From Clostridium felsineum DSM 794 (lineage in GTDB: Bacteria > Bacillota > Clostridia > Clostridiales > Clostridiaceae), in the NCBI RefSeq assembly GCF_002006355.2, contig NZ_CP096980.1, forward strand, positions 62,001-126,000: DNA of 64,000 bases. The letters run 5' to 3'. Position numbers and translations under genes: made by a program. Under the pieces are notes generated by a model that saw only the letters and a program-made list of their open reading frames with translations, was not told the origin of the DNA and ran no database searches. Below are positions 8,274 to 16,325 of the stretch, one piece after another; positions within the stretch are counted from its first letter, which is position 1, and each line of letters opens with the position of its first letter.

Positions 8274-8309
8274 ATATATTAATCAAATTTATCAATTTTA
8301 CTAATATAT
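8274..8309. promoter_or_regulatory. Inverted repeat in LysR/asd intergenic region
   Basis: ATATATTA (8274-8281) and its exact complement TAATATAT (8302-8309) flank a 20-base AT-rich core between the divergent genes. It could be a LysR site, but such repeats are common by chance in sequence this AT-rich. Confidence 0.3.
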
Positions 8310-8364
8310 ACACTTATGTTAGCATAGATATTATAAACAATCAAATAAATATGAGGTGGTTATT

Positions 8365-9444
8365 ATGAAATTAAAAGTAGGTTTAATTGGTGGAACTGGA
8401 ATGGTTGGTCAGCGTTTTGCTTGTCTTTTAAAAAATCATCCTTGGTTTGAAGTTACACTAATTGCTGCTAGTAAAAAATCAGCTGGACTTACTTACGAGG
8501 AAGCTGTGAAAGATAGATGGAAAATGAACGAGCCTATACCTAATAACGTTAAAAATCTTATAGTATATGATGCTTTTGATGTTGATAAGATTTCTAGTAT
8601 GGTTGATTTTGTTTTTTGTGCAATTTCATTAAATAAAGAAGAAACAAAACTTCTTGAGGAAGACTATGCAAAGCATGAGACACCAGTCATATCAAATAAT
8701 TCAGCTAATAGATATATGCATGATGTACCAGTTTTAATACCTGAAATAAATAGTAATCATATGTCTATAATAGAAAGTCAAAAGAAAAGACTTAGCACTA
8801 AACGTGGTTTTATAAGTGTTAAACCTAACTGCTCCATACAAAGCTATGTCCCACCTATAAGCGCTCTTTTAAAGTATGAACCTGAAGCCATTCTCGCTTG
8901 TACTTATCAAGCTATTTCTGGAGCAGGTAAAACCTTTAAGGAATGCCCTGAGGTACTTGATAATGTTATTCCTTTCATCAAAGGTGAAGAAGAGAAAAGT
9001 GAAAATGAACCTCTAAAGATATGGGGATCAATAGAAAATAATAAAATAATAAATGCTACCTCGCCTCTTATAACTACTCAATGTATACGAGTTCCTGTAT
9101 CTGATGGACATTTAGCTGCTGTATTTGTAAATTTTAAAACCAAACCTTCAAAACAAGAAATAATCTCTGCATGGGAAAACTTTAAAGCTCCCGAATGTGC
9201 TTTAAACTTGCCAAGTGCTCCAAAAAAATTTCTTCATTATTTTGATGAACCTGATAGACCTCAAACAAAAGTAGATAGAAATTTTGAAAACGGTATGGGC
9301 ATAACTATGGGAAGACTTCGCGAGGACAAATTATTTCAATATAAATTTGTATGTTTATCTCATAACACACTTCGAGGGGCCGCTGGTGGAGGTGTTTTAA
9401 GTGCTGAACTTTTAAAAGCACAAGGTTATTTAACATCAAAATAA
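8365..9444 (+). CDS. asd: Aspartate-semialdehyde dehydrogenase, archaeal/fungal type
   Basis: Reduces aspartyl phosphate to aspartate semialdehyde with NADPH, the branch point to lysine, threonine, methionine and diaminopimelate. The 359-residue protein starts with the nucleotide loop GLIGGTGMVGQRF and has the active-site Cys in SVKPNCSIQSY. The length and sequence (ATYQ-like CTYQAISGAGKTF, the C-terminal FVCLSHNTLRGAAGGG) fit the archaeal/fungal branch rather than the usual bacterial enzyme. Start at ATG 8365: GAGGTGG is 7 bases upstream, whereas the open frame reaches a GTG inside that site. Divergent from the LysR gene; a hairpin follows the stop. Confidence 0.93.
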   Translation: MKLKVGLIGGTGMVGQRFACLLKNHPWFEVTLIAASKKSAGLTYEEAVKDRWKMNEPIPNNVKNLIVYDAFDVDKISSMVDFVFCAISLNKEETKLLEEDYAKHETPVISNNSANRYMHDVPVLIPEINSNHMSIIESQKKRLSTKRGFISVKPNCSIQSYVPPISALLKYEPEAILACTYQAISGAGKTFKECPEVLDNVIPFIKGEEEKSENEPLKIWGSIENNKIINATSPLITTQCIRVPVSDGHLAAVFVNFKTKPSKQEIISAWENFKAPECALNLPSAPKKFLHYFDEPDRPQTKVDRNFENGMGITMGRLREDKLFQYKFVCLSHNTLRGAAGGGVLSAELLKAQGYLTSK

Positions 9445-9447
9445 TAT

Positions 9448-9475
9448 AAGGTGATAGAATTCGTTCTATCACCTT
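9448..9475. terminator. Hairpin between convergent asd and serS1
   Basis: AAGGTGATAGAA (9448-9459), loop TTCG, TTCTATCACCTT (9464-9475): a perfect 12-base-pair stem with a UUCG tetraloop between the stop codons of convergent genes. No strong T-run on either side, so termination may be partial. Confidence 0.65.
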
Positions 9476-9482
9476 AAACTGT

Positions 9483-10757
9483 TTATTTTATAATATCTTT
9501 TCCCATATATTTCTTTAACGCTTCTGGAACGGTTACACTGCCATCTTCATTTTGGTAATTTTCTAATATAGCTGCAACCGTCCTTCCAACTGCAAGACCT
9601 GATCCATTAAGTGTATGAACGAATTCAGGTTTAGCTTTTGGCTCTCTTCTAAATTTAATATTTGCACGCCTTGCTTGGAAATCTTCAAAATTACTACAGC
9701 TTGATATTTCTACATACCTATTATAACTAGGCATCCATACTTCTATATCGTATTTTAACGCTGCTGTAAATCCTAAATCTCCCTTACATATTCTAACAAC
9801 CCTATAAGGTATGTTTAAAATTTGTAATATTTCTTCTGCATCGTTAGTTAACTTTTCAAGTTCATCATAAGATTCTTCTGGCTTTGCAAATTTAACAAGT
9901 TCTACTTTATTAAATTGATGTTGACGAACAAGTCCTCTTGTATCTCTTCCTGCAGAACCTGCTTCTGATCTAAAACAAGCGCTATAAGCTGCAAATTTAT
10001 ATGGCAAATCTTCTGCCTTTAATATTTCATCTCTAAACATATTAGTAACAGGAACTTCTGCTGTAGGAATTAAGAAAAATCCATTATCTACTTTAAATGC
10101 ATCTTCTTCGAATTTAGGTAATTGTCCTGTACCTGTCATACTTGTTCTATTTACCATGTATGGTGGGAGAATTTCAGTATATCCGTGCTTTTCTACATGT
10201 GTATCAAGGAAAAAGTTTATAACAGCTCTTTCGAGTCTTGCACCTAAACCCTTGTAGAAAGTAAATCTTGAACCAGCTACTTTTCCACCTCTTTCAAAAT
10301 CAAGAAGTCCTAGGTTTGTTCCTATATCCCAATGTGCCTTGAAATCAAAATCAAATTTTTTAGGTTCTCCCCATTTTCTTATTTCTATATTATCTTCATC
10401 TGATTTTCCCTCTGGAACACTTGGATTAGGTATATTTGGTATTCTAAGCATTATGTATTCTATTTTTTCGTCTATCTCTGATACTTTTGCGTCTATTCCT
10501 TTTATATCATCTGAAATTTTTTTCATTTCAGCAAGTAATTCATCTGCATTTTGTCCTGACTTTTTAAGCTTAGCTATTTCTCCAGAATCTTTATTTCTCT
10601 TACTCTTTAAATTTTCTACCTCAACAAGATTCTTTCTTCTTTCCTCATCAAGACCTATAAGTTCATCTATAATAGAGACTTCAAAATCCTCTCCTCTGTT
10701 ACTTAGTGCCTTTTTTACTTCTTCTGGATTTGTTCTTATTCTTTTTAAATCTAACAT
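9483..10757 (-). CDS. serS: Seryl-tRNA synthetase (first copy)
   Basis: Charges tRNA-Ser. The 424-residue class II synthetase has the N-terminal tRNA-binding coiled coil (residues about 30-100, Lys/Glu/Leu rich), motif 2 in YSACFRSEAGSAGRDTRGLVR followed by HQFNKVELVKF, and motif 3 in LNGSGLAVGRTVAAILENYQ. It is one of two serS genes here; the other (17040-18317) lies in a T-box serine operon, while this one stands alone with no T-box. The start, ATG 10757, is unusual: the only Shine-Dalgarno site (GGGAGGAGG) is 31 bases away, and a perfect 8-base-pair hairpin occupies the gap. Two tRNA-Ser genes lie nearby on the same strand. Confidence 0.95.
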   Translation of the reverse strand: MLDLKRIRTNPEEVKKALSNRGEDFEVSIIDELIGLDEERRKNLVEVENLKSKRNKDSGEIAKLKKSGQNADELLAEMKKISDDIKGIDAKVSEIDEKIEYIMLRIPNIPNPSVPEGKSDEDNIEIRKWGEPKKFDFDFKAHWDIGTNLGLLDFERGGKVAGSRFTFYKGLGARLERAVINFFLDTHVEKHGYTEILPPYMVNRTSMTGTGQLPKFEEDAFKVDNGFFLIPTAEVPVTNMFRDEILKAEDLPYKFAAYSACFRSEAGSAGRDTRGLVRQHQFNKVELVKFAKPEESYDELEKLTNDAEEILQILNIPYRVVRICKGDLGFTAALKYDIEVWMPSYNRYVEISSCSNFEDFQARRANIKFRREPKAKPEFVHTLNGSGLAVGRTVAAILENYQNEDGSVTVPEALKKYMGKDIIK

Positions 10758-10764
10758 ATTATTT

Positions 10765-10797
10765 TCTATTGAACTTAATCAATAGATTCCTCCTCCC
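10765..10797 (-). promoter_or_regulatory. Hairpin-bridged ribosome binding site of serS1
   Basis: On minus: GGGAGGAGG (10797-10789), two bases, then TCTATTGA (10786-10779), loop TTAAGT, TCAATAGA (10772-10765), then 7 bases to ATG 10757. Linear spacing is 31 bases; with the hairpin folded it becomes 9, the normal value. The arrangement resembles the known structured start of phage T4 gene 38. A 7-codon frame starting at TTG within the hairpin is an alternative reading. Confidence 0.6.
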
Positions 10798-10975
10798 AAT
10801 ACTAAGTATTTATATAAACATATTATTTTATCCTTAATAAATAACAACCTATCTATAAGCATACATAATGAGTTTATCACTAATGGAGAAAAATTTCAAT
10901 TGAATCTGCTATATAGCTATAACTACGCTTTTTTATTGATTATAATTTAAAAACAAATGAATTACTTAAACCTTT

Positions 10976-13669
10976 TTATATATTTTCTATCATTTTATCT
11001 TCATATTCTTTATCTTCTACCTTTTTGTCCGTAAACAATCCCAATATGGATGTAAGCATTATTACTATTGCTGCAATTAAAAATGTTTTGCTAAAAGCTT
11101 CTGATAATTTATCATTTTTTTCATCATTAATTTTATTTATAACATTTTGTATCTCTTCTTTTTGTCCAGCCATACCTATACTTGTGACTACTGTTTCAGT
11201 TCCATCCTTTATTTTATATGATGAATTTATAAGCTTATTAGATCCATCAACTAGTTTATCACTACCATTTTTTGCATTTAGTACTCCATCCTTTAATTTT
11301 GTTGAACCATCATATATTTTATTCACTCCTCCACTGAAGTTTGAAATAGCCGTATTCATACTGCCTATTCCCTCTTGCAACTTTACAAGCTTATCTGAAC
11401 TAGTTGAAAGCTTGTAAATTCCTTGTGTAAGGTTAGAAACTCCATTTTTAACTGCTCCACCATCCTGAAATTGTGCTGTAAACTTAGAAGTTCCATCCTT
11501 AAGGCTACTCGTTCCTGCCTTAAGTGCTTCACCCGAATAAACAATATTATTTTTATCTTCTTTTAATTTGCTTTCAAACTCGCCTTCATTAGAGGAAGTT
11601 GTTGCCGCTACATATATACTAACCATATTTGAAAGCATTTTAGCTTGCTGTACATATTGATTTTTAGAATTTTCATCAGCCACGTTATTAATATTATTTT
11701 TCATTATATTAAGTTCACTTTTATATTCCTCAAGTGTTCTTGAGGCTTCCGGATTACTCTTTATCATCATATATAAAGTACTATCTACAGTATTTACATA
11801 ACTATTAACTCCATTAGAAACTTTTTGTGTCCCATCATTTAACTCAGTAACTCTATCGTATAAGGTAGGATTACTCTTATCATTACTTGGTGAAAATTGA
11901 TTACTAAAATTTTGTGCACCAGTATTTAACGTATCTATTCCATTAATTAAAGCTGTAATACCTTGACTTCCATCAGCTAACTTTTGACTTCCATTCTTTA
12001 ATTGATTTACACCATTATTAATTTGGCTAAGTCCAGAATTTAATGAATTACTTCCATTATAAATTGTAACAAGTCCACTGTTTAAACTTTTTATTCCATT
12101 ATTTAAGCCAACCTCTCCAGCTATTACTTTATTGGTTCCATCCCTGAGTGCACTTGTCCCATTGTATAATTTCTCCAAGGTATTGTTATTGTGGAATACC
12201 GCATTTTTTGAAAACTCATTTTTATTATCCATCATTACTTTTTTAATTGATTTTTCAACAGCACTTTGGGACATTCCTTTTTTATCGCTTGTATTATTAT
12301 CTGAATTTTTAAACTTATCATTTACTATTTTTATTAGCTCAGCTCTTACTGGCTTTATTAATTCATTTCTATTATTTATATAAGAAATAGCATCCTCTCT
12401 TATATTGTCCTTAGCTGTAGAAACATTACCATTTAATATACTTACAAGTATTGCTATTCCAATGCAACTTCCTATCTGCCTAGCTGCATTTATTATTCCC
12501 GAACCCATTCCGCTCTTTTCCTTTGGGATATATTTAACAGATGATGAAAGCGCCTGAACCGAAAAACCAAGACCTATTCCACATATAATTAAATTAACCA
12601 CCATTATTCCAATTGTTGTATCAGCTCTCAAATATGATAATCTTAATATGCCAATTCCCATTACAAATATACCAACAAAATTAACAATTCTTGTACCAAT
12701 TTTTTTGCTTAATATACTACCAATTGGTGTTGCAAACATAGATGTAAGAGAAACACTTATCATAATAAAAGCAGCTTTAAGTGTATCATATTCAAGTACA
12801 TTTTGAAGATAATAATTAAAAATCAATAGTGGACACATAATTGCAAATCCAGTTATCATATAACATATATTTGAGGCTGTAAAAGTAAGTTCTTTAAAAA
12901 GTTTAAGCTCTACCATAGGATTTGAAATTTTAAGCTCAGCTGCAATAAATATCACTAGAGAGGCCGCAAAAGCAATAAGTAAAACTATTATAGTAGTTGA
13001 AGTCCACCCATAATCTCTTCCCTTAAGAAGTGCAAAAGTAAGTGAAAATAAACTGATAGTTATCATTATCATTCCAATCCAATCAATACTTTTAGACACT
13101 GTATTATCATAAGATTCTCCTGCAAAGAGCAATACTATAATCAAAGCTATAATAGCAAGTGGCACATTAACAAAGAAAACCGCTTCCCAGTTTACATATT
13201 TTATTAAAATTCCTCCAATGGGAGGTCCGCTAGCGGCTGCAAAACCAACTATAGCACCAGCTGCACCCACTACAACTTGCATCTTTTCTTTGCCGAATAT
13301 TTCAATTCCCATAGGAAGTACTATTGGTGTAATAATAGCCCCTCCAATACCTTGTATAAATCTCATAACAATTAGGAATAAAAGTGAATTTGAAAATCCA
13401 CAAAGAGCCGAACTTACCCCAAAAATTAAAAGCCCAATAATCATTAATTTTTTTCTTCCAAATTGATCTGCAAGCTTTGATGCAGTAATCATGAAAACTG
13501 CTAATGCCAAAGCATAAATTGTACTTATCCAGCTAGTATCGTTTAAACTAACCTTAAAATAATCAGTTATACTTGGGAGTGCTATATTAACAATTGTACT
13601 ATCAATTACTCCAAGAAAAGCAGCTATAAGTATTCCAATAAATCCGATGTATTTTGTTTTTTTATTCAT
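10976..13669 (-). CDS. DHA2/EmrB-type MFS efflux protein with large extracellular insert
   Basis: An 897-residue drug:proton antiporter of the 14-helix DHA2 (EmrB/QacA) family. Residues about 1-420 hold 13 membrane helices, with the motif LADQFGRKKLMIIG after helix 2 and GPPIGGILIKYVNWEAVFFVNVP near helix 5-6. A polar segment of about 440 residues follows, then a last membrane helix (FLIAAIVIMLTSILGLFT) and an acidic tail. The insert, expected outside, is full of L-x-x-G repeats such as LNNGIKSLNSGL and LKNGSQKLADGS, the pattern of YhgE/Pip proteins. Divergent from tetR, with an operator across its promoter, so it is probably induced by its substrate. The substrate is unknown. Confidence 0.88.
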   Translation of the reverse strand: MNKKTKYIGFIGILIAAFLGVIDSTIVNIALPSITDYFKVSLNDTSWISTIYALALAVFMITASKLADQFGRKKLMIIGLLIFGVSSALCGFSNSLLFLIVMRFIQGIGGAIITPIVLPMGIEIFGKEKMQVVVGAAGAIVGFAAASGPPIGGILIKYVNWEAVFFVNVPLAIIALIIVLLFAGESYDNTVSKSIDWIGMIMITISLFSLTFALLKGRDYGWTSTTIIVLLIAFAASLVIFIAAELKISNPMVELKLFKELTFTASNICYMITGFAIMCPLLIFNYYLQNVLEYDTLKAAFIMISVSLTSMFATPIGSILSKKIGTRIVNFVGIFVMGIGILRLSYLRADTTIGIMVVNLIICGIGLGFSVQALSSSVKYIPKEKSGMGSGIINAARQIGSCIGIAILVSILNGNVSTAKDNIREDAISYINNRNELIKPVRAELIKIVNDKFKNSDNNTSDKKGMSQSAVEKSIKKVMMDNKNEFSKNAVFHNNNTLEKLYNGTSALRDGTNKVIAGEVGLNNGIKSLNSGLVTIYNGSNSLNSGLSQINNGVNQLKNGSQKLADGSQGITALINGIDTLNTGAQNFSNQFSPSNDKSNPTLYDRVTELNDGTQKVSNGVNSYVNTVDSTLYMMIKSNPEASRTLEEYKSELNIMKNNINNVADENSKNQYVQQAKMLSNMVSIYVAATTSSNEGEFESKLKEDKNNIVYSGEALKAGTSSLKDGTSKFTAQFQDGGAVKNGVSNLTQGIYKLSTSSDKLVKLQEGIGSMNTAISNFSGGVNKIYDGSTKLKDGVLNAKNGSDKLVDGSNKLINSSYKIKDGTETVVTSIGMAGQKEEIQNVINKINDEKNDKLSEAFSKTFLIAAIVIMLTSILGLFTDKKVEDKEYEDKMIENI

Positions 13670-13689
13670 AATTCTATCCCCCCTTTAAA

Positions 13690-13709
13690 ATATGAAACAT
13701 ATTTCATAT
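13690..13709. promoter_or_regulatory. TetR operator O1 over the MFS promoter
   Basis: ATATGAAA, CATA, TTTCATAT: a perfect 8-4-8 palindrome. It starts at the -10/+1 region of the minus promoter (13714-13742), so bound repressor would block the MFS gene. The same motif recurs at 13748-13767. Confidence 0.75.
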
Positions 13710-13713
13710 TCAT

Positions 13714-13742
13714 ATTATAGTTCCAGATTTTATGAATGTCAA
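13714..13742 (-). promoter_or_regulatory. Consensus promoter of the MFS gene
   Basis: On minus, TTGACA (13742-13737), 17 bases, TATAAT (13719-13714): perfect sigma-A consensus, about 45 bases upstream of ATG 13669. Such a strong promoter implies tight repression. Confidence 0.85.
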
Positions 13743-13747
13743 CACAA

Positions 13748-13767
13748 ATATGAATTCAGTTTCATAT
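13748..13767. promoter_or_regulatory. TetR operator O2 upstream of tetR promoter
   Basis: ATATGAAT, TCAG, TTTCATAT: same 8-4-8 layout as O1 with one mismatch between arms, centre 58 bases from O1. It abuts the -35 of the tetR promoter and lies just upstream of the MFS -35. Confidence 0.7.
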
Positions 13768-13771
13768 TTTA

Positions 13772-13800
13772 TTGACATGATGTTTTTATTATATTAAAAT
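13772..13800 (+). promoter_or_regulatory. Promoter of the tetR gene
   Basis: TTGACA (13772-13777), 17 bases, TAAAAT (13795-13800), 20 bases before ATG 13820. Adjacent to O2, consistent with autorepression. Confidence 0.7.
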
Positions 13801-13819
13801 AATTATTAGAGGTGAAAAA

Positions 13820-14425
13820 ATGGATAAAGAAGTTCGTAAACCTAAACAAAAACGCTCAATAGAGAAAAAGGAAAGAATTATAGCTGCAGCCTGTGAACTT
13901 TTTATGAAAAAGGGATATTTTAATGTAACTACAGCTGATATAGCTAAAGCAGCTGAACTTTCAACAGGTACTGTTTATGCTTATTTTAAAGATAAAAAAG
14001 ACATACTTCTAGCATACCTTTATCAAAATAGTGAATCTTATATAAATCAAATTACTAATGAACTTGAAAATTTTTCAGAAACACATGATTTTTTTATTAC
14101 TGTAAAAAACATACTTAATATTTTTATACAACTCCATAAAACTTATCCAAAAAAATATCATGATGAACTTATGTCTTTAGTTTATACTGATGCTGATATA
14201 ATGAAATTTTTCAAATATGTAAAAACTACACTTATGGATGCAGTTGTTTCCCAATTTAAAAAGTCAGGGATTGAATTAAAACATGAAAAAGAGCAATCTT
14301 TTTTAATGTATTCTCTTATTGAAAACATTGAAGATGAGCTTGTCTTTGATATAAATCCACATTTGAATAAGGAAGTTCTTATAGATGAATGTACTCGTGT
14401 TATTGTAGCAATGATAAAGGGCTGA
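13820..14425 (+). CDS. TetR-family repressor
   Basis: A 201-residue TetR-family regulator. The helix-turn-helix is near residues 20-65: RIIAAACELFMKKGYFNVTT, then ADIAKAAELSTGTVYAYFKD, the diagnostic TetR recognition region, followed by an all-helical ligand-binding domain. It is divergent from the MFS exporter, and two copies of one 20-base palindrome lie across the shared promoter region, so it very probably represses both genes and releases on binding an exported compound. Its 3' flank is interrupted 25 bases after the stop by the IS1182-type element, whose end hairpin may now end its transcript. Confidence 0.92.
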   Translation: MDKEVRKPKQKRSIEKKERIIAAACELFMKKGYFNVTTADIAKAAELSTGTVYAYFKDKKDILLAYLYQNSESYINQITNELENFSETHDFFITVKNILNIFIQLHKTYPKKYHDELMSLVYTDADIMKFFKYVKTTLMDAVVSQFKKSGIELKHEKEQSFLMYSLIENIEDELVFDINPHLNKEVLIDECTRVIVAMIKG

Positions 14426-14449
14426 TAATAATGTTTTTAACTTTTAAAA

Positions 14450-14467
14450 AAAGGGGCTGTTGCAAAA
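14450..14467 (+). repeat. IS left terminal inverted repeat
   Basis: AAAGGGGCTGTTGCAAAA. The outer bases also begin a long hairpin with 14477-14496, in which TTGCAAAACTA pairs with TAGTTTTGCAA and AAAGGGGCT nearly pairs with AGCTCCTTT. That hairpin can stop transcription entering from tetR. Confidence 0.8.
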
Positions 14468-14509
14468 CTAAAAAATAGTTTTGCAATAGCTCCTTTGTTG
14501 TATATAAAA

Positions 14510-14535
14510 AATGTGAGTTCCGAAGAACTCACATT
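14510..14535 (+). repeat. Hairpin just before the transposase start
   Basis: AATGTGAGTTC, loop CGAA, GAACTCACATT: 11 perfect base pairs ending 17 bases before the transposase ATG. It may shield the start from outside transcripts. Confidence 0.65.
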
Positions 14536-14552
14536 GATTGTATAATTAAATT

Positions 14553-16163
14553 ATGAACGTAACTAAATTATACACAAAAAATTATAATCAATTTAATGAT
14601 AATTTGCAACTTATATTACCATTAAATTTAGAAAACTTAATACCAGAAGATGATTCGGTTCGTTTGCTAAGCTATTTGTTGGAGGGATTAAATTATAAAA
14701 AATTGTACAAGGCGTATTCTTCCGTAGGAAGAAAATCAGCAGTTGAACCCAAAATCATGTTCAAAATAATATCTTATGCTTATTCTCAAAATATTTATTC
14801 AAGTAGAAAGATAGAAAAAGCATGCAAAAGAGATATAAATTTCAAATGGCTACTTCAAGGCTTTAAAGCACCTGATCACGCTACTATAAGTAGATTTCGA
14901 AAAAAATATCTTTCAAATGAAGTGATTGAAGATTTATTTTATCAACAAGTTAACTATTTAGCTAAAGAAAAAGAATTATTATTTGAAAATGTATTTATCG
15001 ATGGTACTAAAATTGAGGCAAATGCCAACCGATATACTTTTGTTTGGAAGAAAGCTATTTATAAAAATGAAGGTAAGATGTTTGATAAAATTATTGCTCT
15101 TGTTAAAACCATTAATCTTGAAAGATTAATGAAATTCACTATTGAGAGAGAAACTTTGATTGATGATATAAACAAAATTCTTCAATGGCTTTTATTTGAA
15201 AAAGAAAAAAGAAATATAGAGTTTGTTCATGGAATCGGTAAAAGAAAAACTGCAATTCAAAAGTGGATAGAACAACTATCACAATATAAAGAAAGACAAG
15301 AAAAATATAATTTAAGTAAGAAAATATTTTCAAAAAGAAATAGCTATTCTAAAACTGATACTGATGCAACTTTCATGCATATGAAAGATGATCATATGAG
15401 AAATGGTCAATTAAAACCTGCCTATAATGTACAAATAGCAGTTGATAGTGAATATGTAACTGGTGTTGGAGTATTTGATGATAGAAATGATATAGCAACA
15501 TTAATACCAATGATTACTAATATGCAAGAAAAAATTGGTCATAAATATACTAATGTGATTGCAGATTCTGGTTACGAAAGTGAAGAAAACTATTTGTTTT
15601 TAGAGTCTAATAATCAAATACCATATATAAAACCTCAAACTTATGAGAAATGGAAAAAAAGAAGTTTTAAAAACGACATCAGTAAGCGTGAAAATATGAA
15701 ATATGATGTTAAAACAGATACATATATTTGTCATAATAATAGAAAATTATTCCCATCATATATTATTCATAAAAAATCTGCAAGTGGGTATACGTCTGAG
15801 GTTACTGTTTATGAATGTGAAAATTGCGATAACTGCACTTTGAAATCAAAGTGCACAAAAGCAAAGAATAACCGAAAAATGCAGGTTTCAAAGACTTTTA
15901 TTAAAAAGCGTCAAATTTCATACAACAATATCAAAACTGAATTGGGAACTAAATTGAGAATGAACAGATCTATTCAAGTTGAAGGTGCGTTTGGAATTTT
16001 AAAAAGCGACTATGAATTCAAAAGATTTTTAACACGTGGAAAAAATAGTGTAAAAACTGAATTTATTTTGCTTTGTTTTGGATATAACATTAACAAATTA
16101 CATTTAAAAATCCAAAATGAAAGAACTCAAAAGTATCTTCACGAATTAAAAACTATTTCCTAA
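14553..16163 (+). CDS. IS1182-family transposase
   Basis: A 536-residue DDE transposase. The N-terminal part has the IS1182/IS5-like PEDDSVRLLS and the VEPKIMFKIISYAYSQN segment. The candidate triad is Asp150 (FIDGTKIEAN), Asp338 (VIADSGYESEEN) and Glu477 (QVEGAFGILKSDYEFKRF). A Cys cluster near 422-434 (CENCDNCTLKSKC) is typical of the family. The frame is intact. No Shine-Dalgarno site precedes ATG 14553; TATAAT lies at 14541-14546, which would place the transcript start at about the ATG, so expression is probably low or leaderless. This low expression is an inference. Confidence 0.93.
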   Translation: MNVTKLYTKNYNQFNDNLQLILPLNLENLIPEDDSVRLLSYLLEGLNYKKLYKAYSSVGRKSAVEPKIMFKIISYAYSQNIYSSRKIEKACKRDINFKWLLQGFKAPDHATISRFRKKYLSNEVIEDLFYQQVNYLAKEKELLFENVFIDGTKIEANANRYTFVWKKAIYKNEGKMFDKIIALVKTINLERLMKFTIERETLIDDINKILQWLLFEKEKRNIEFVHGIGKRKTAIQKWIEQLSQYKERQEKYNLSKKIFSKRNSYSKTDTDATFMHMKDDHMRNGQLKPAYNVQIAVDSEYVTGVGVFDDRNDIATLIPMITNMQEKIGHKYTNVIADSGYESEENYLFLESNNQIPYIKPQTYEKWKKRSFKNDISKRENMKYDVKTDTYICHNNRKLFPSYIIHKKSASGYTSEVTVYECENCDNCTLKSKCTKAKNNRKMQVSKTFIKKRQISYNNIKTELGTKLRMNRSIQVEGAFGILKSDYEFKRFLTRGKNSVKTEFILLCFGYNINKLHLKIQNERTQKYLHELKTIS

Positions 16164-16302
16164 TTATGGAATAATATAGTTAGGTTTATTTTAGTGCGTC
16201 AAAATCTCATGGAAATTCAAATAATTAATATAGTATTTAAAATATTAGGCAATTTTATAGCTTAAACAAAAAAAGAGCATCGCTCATGATTAATTTTAAT
16301 CA

Positions 16303-16320
16303 TTTTGCGACACTCCCTTT
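16303..16320 (-). repeat. IS right terminal inverted repeat
   Basis: Inverted copy of the left end (15 of 18 positions), just after a hairpin ATGATT/AATCAT. The neighbouring gene's stop codon is at 16326-16328, so the insertion just missed that coding region. Confidence 0.75.
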
Positions 16321-16325
16321 ATAAA

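Larger units (their letters stand above)
14450..16320 (+). mobile_element. Complete IS1182-family insertion sequence
   Basis: About 1.87 kb bounded by imperfect 18-base inverted repeats that match at 15 positions: AAAGGGGCTGTTGCAAAA at 14450-14467 and, inverted, AAAGGGAGTGTCGCAAAA at 16303-16320. It holds one intact transposase gene. Subterminal hairpins lie at both ends (14461-14487, 14510-14535; near 16275-16304). It sits between tetR and the quinone-reductase-like gene, whose stop lies 5 bases beyond the right repeat. No clear target-site duplication is visible: the left flank TTTTAAAA and right flank ATAAATTA do not match. An intact frame and ends suggest recent insertion. Confidence 0.88.

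Noticed and set aside
8356..8364. Earlier GTG start of asd
   Set aside because: It forms part of the GAGGTGG ribosome site for ATG 8365.
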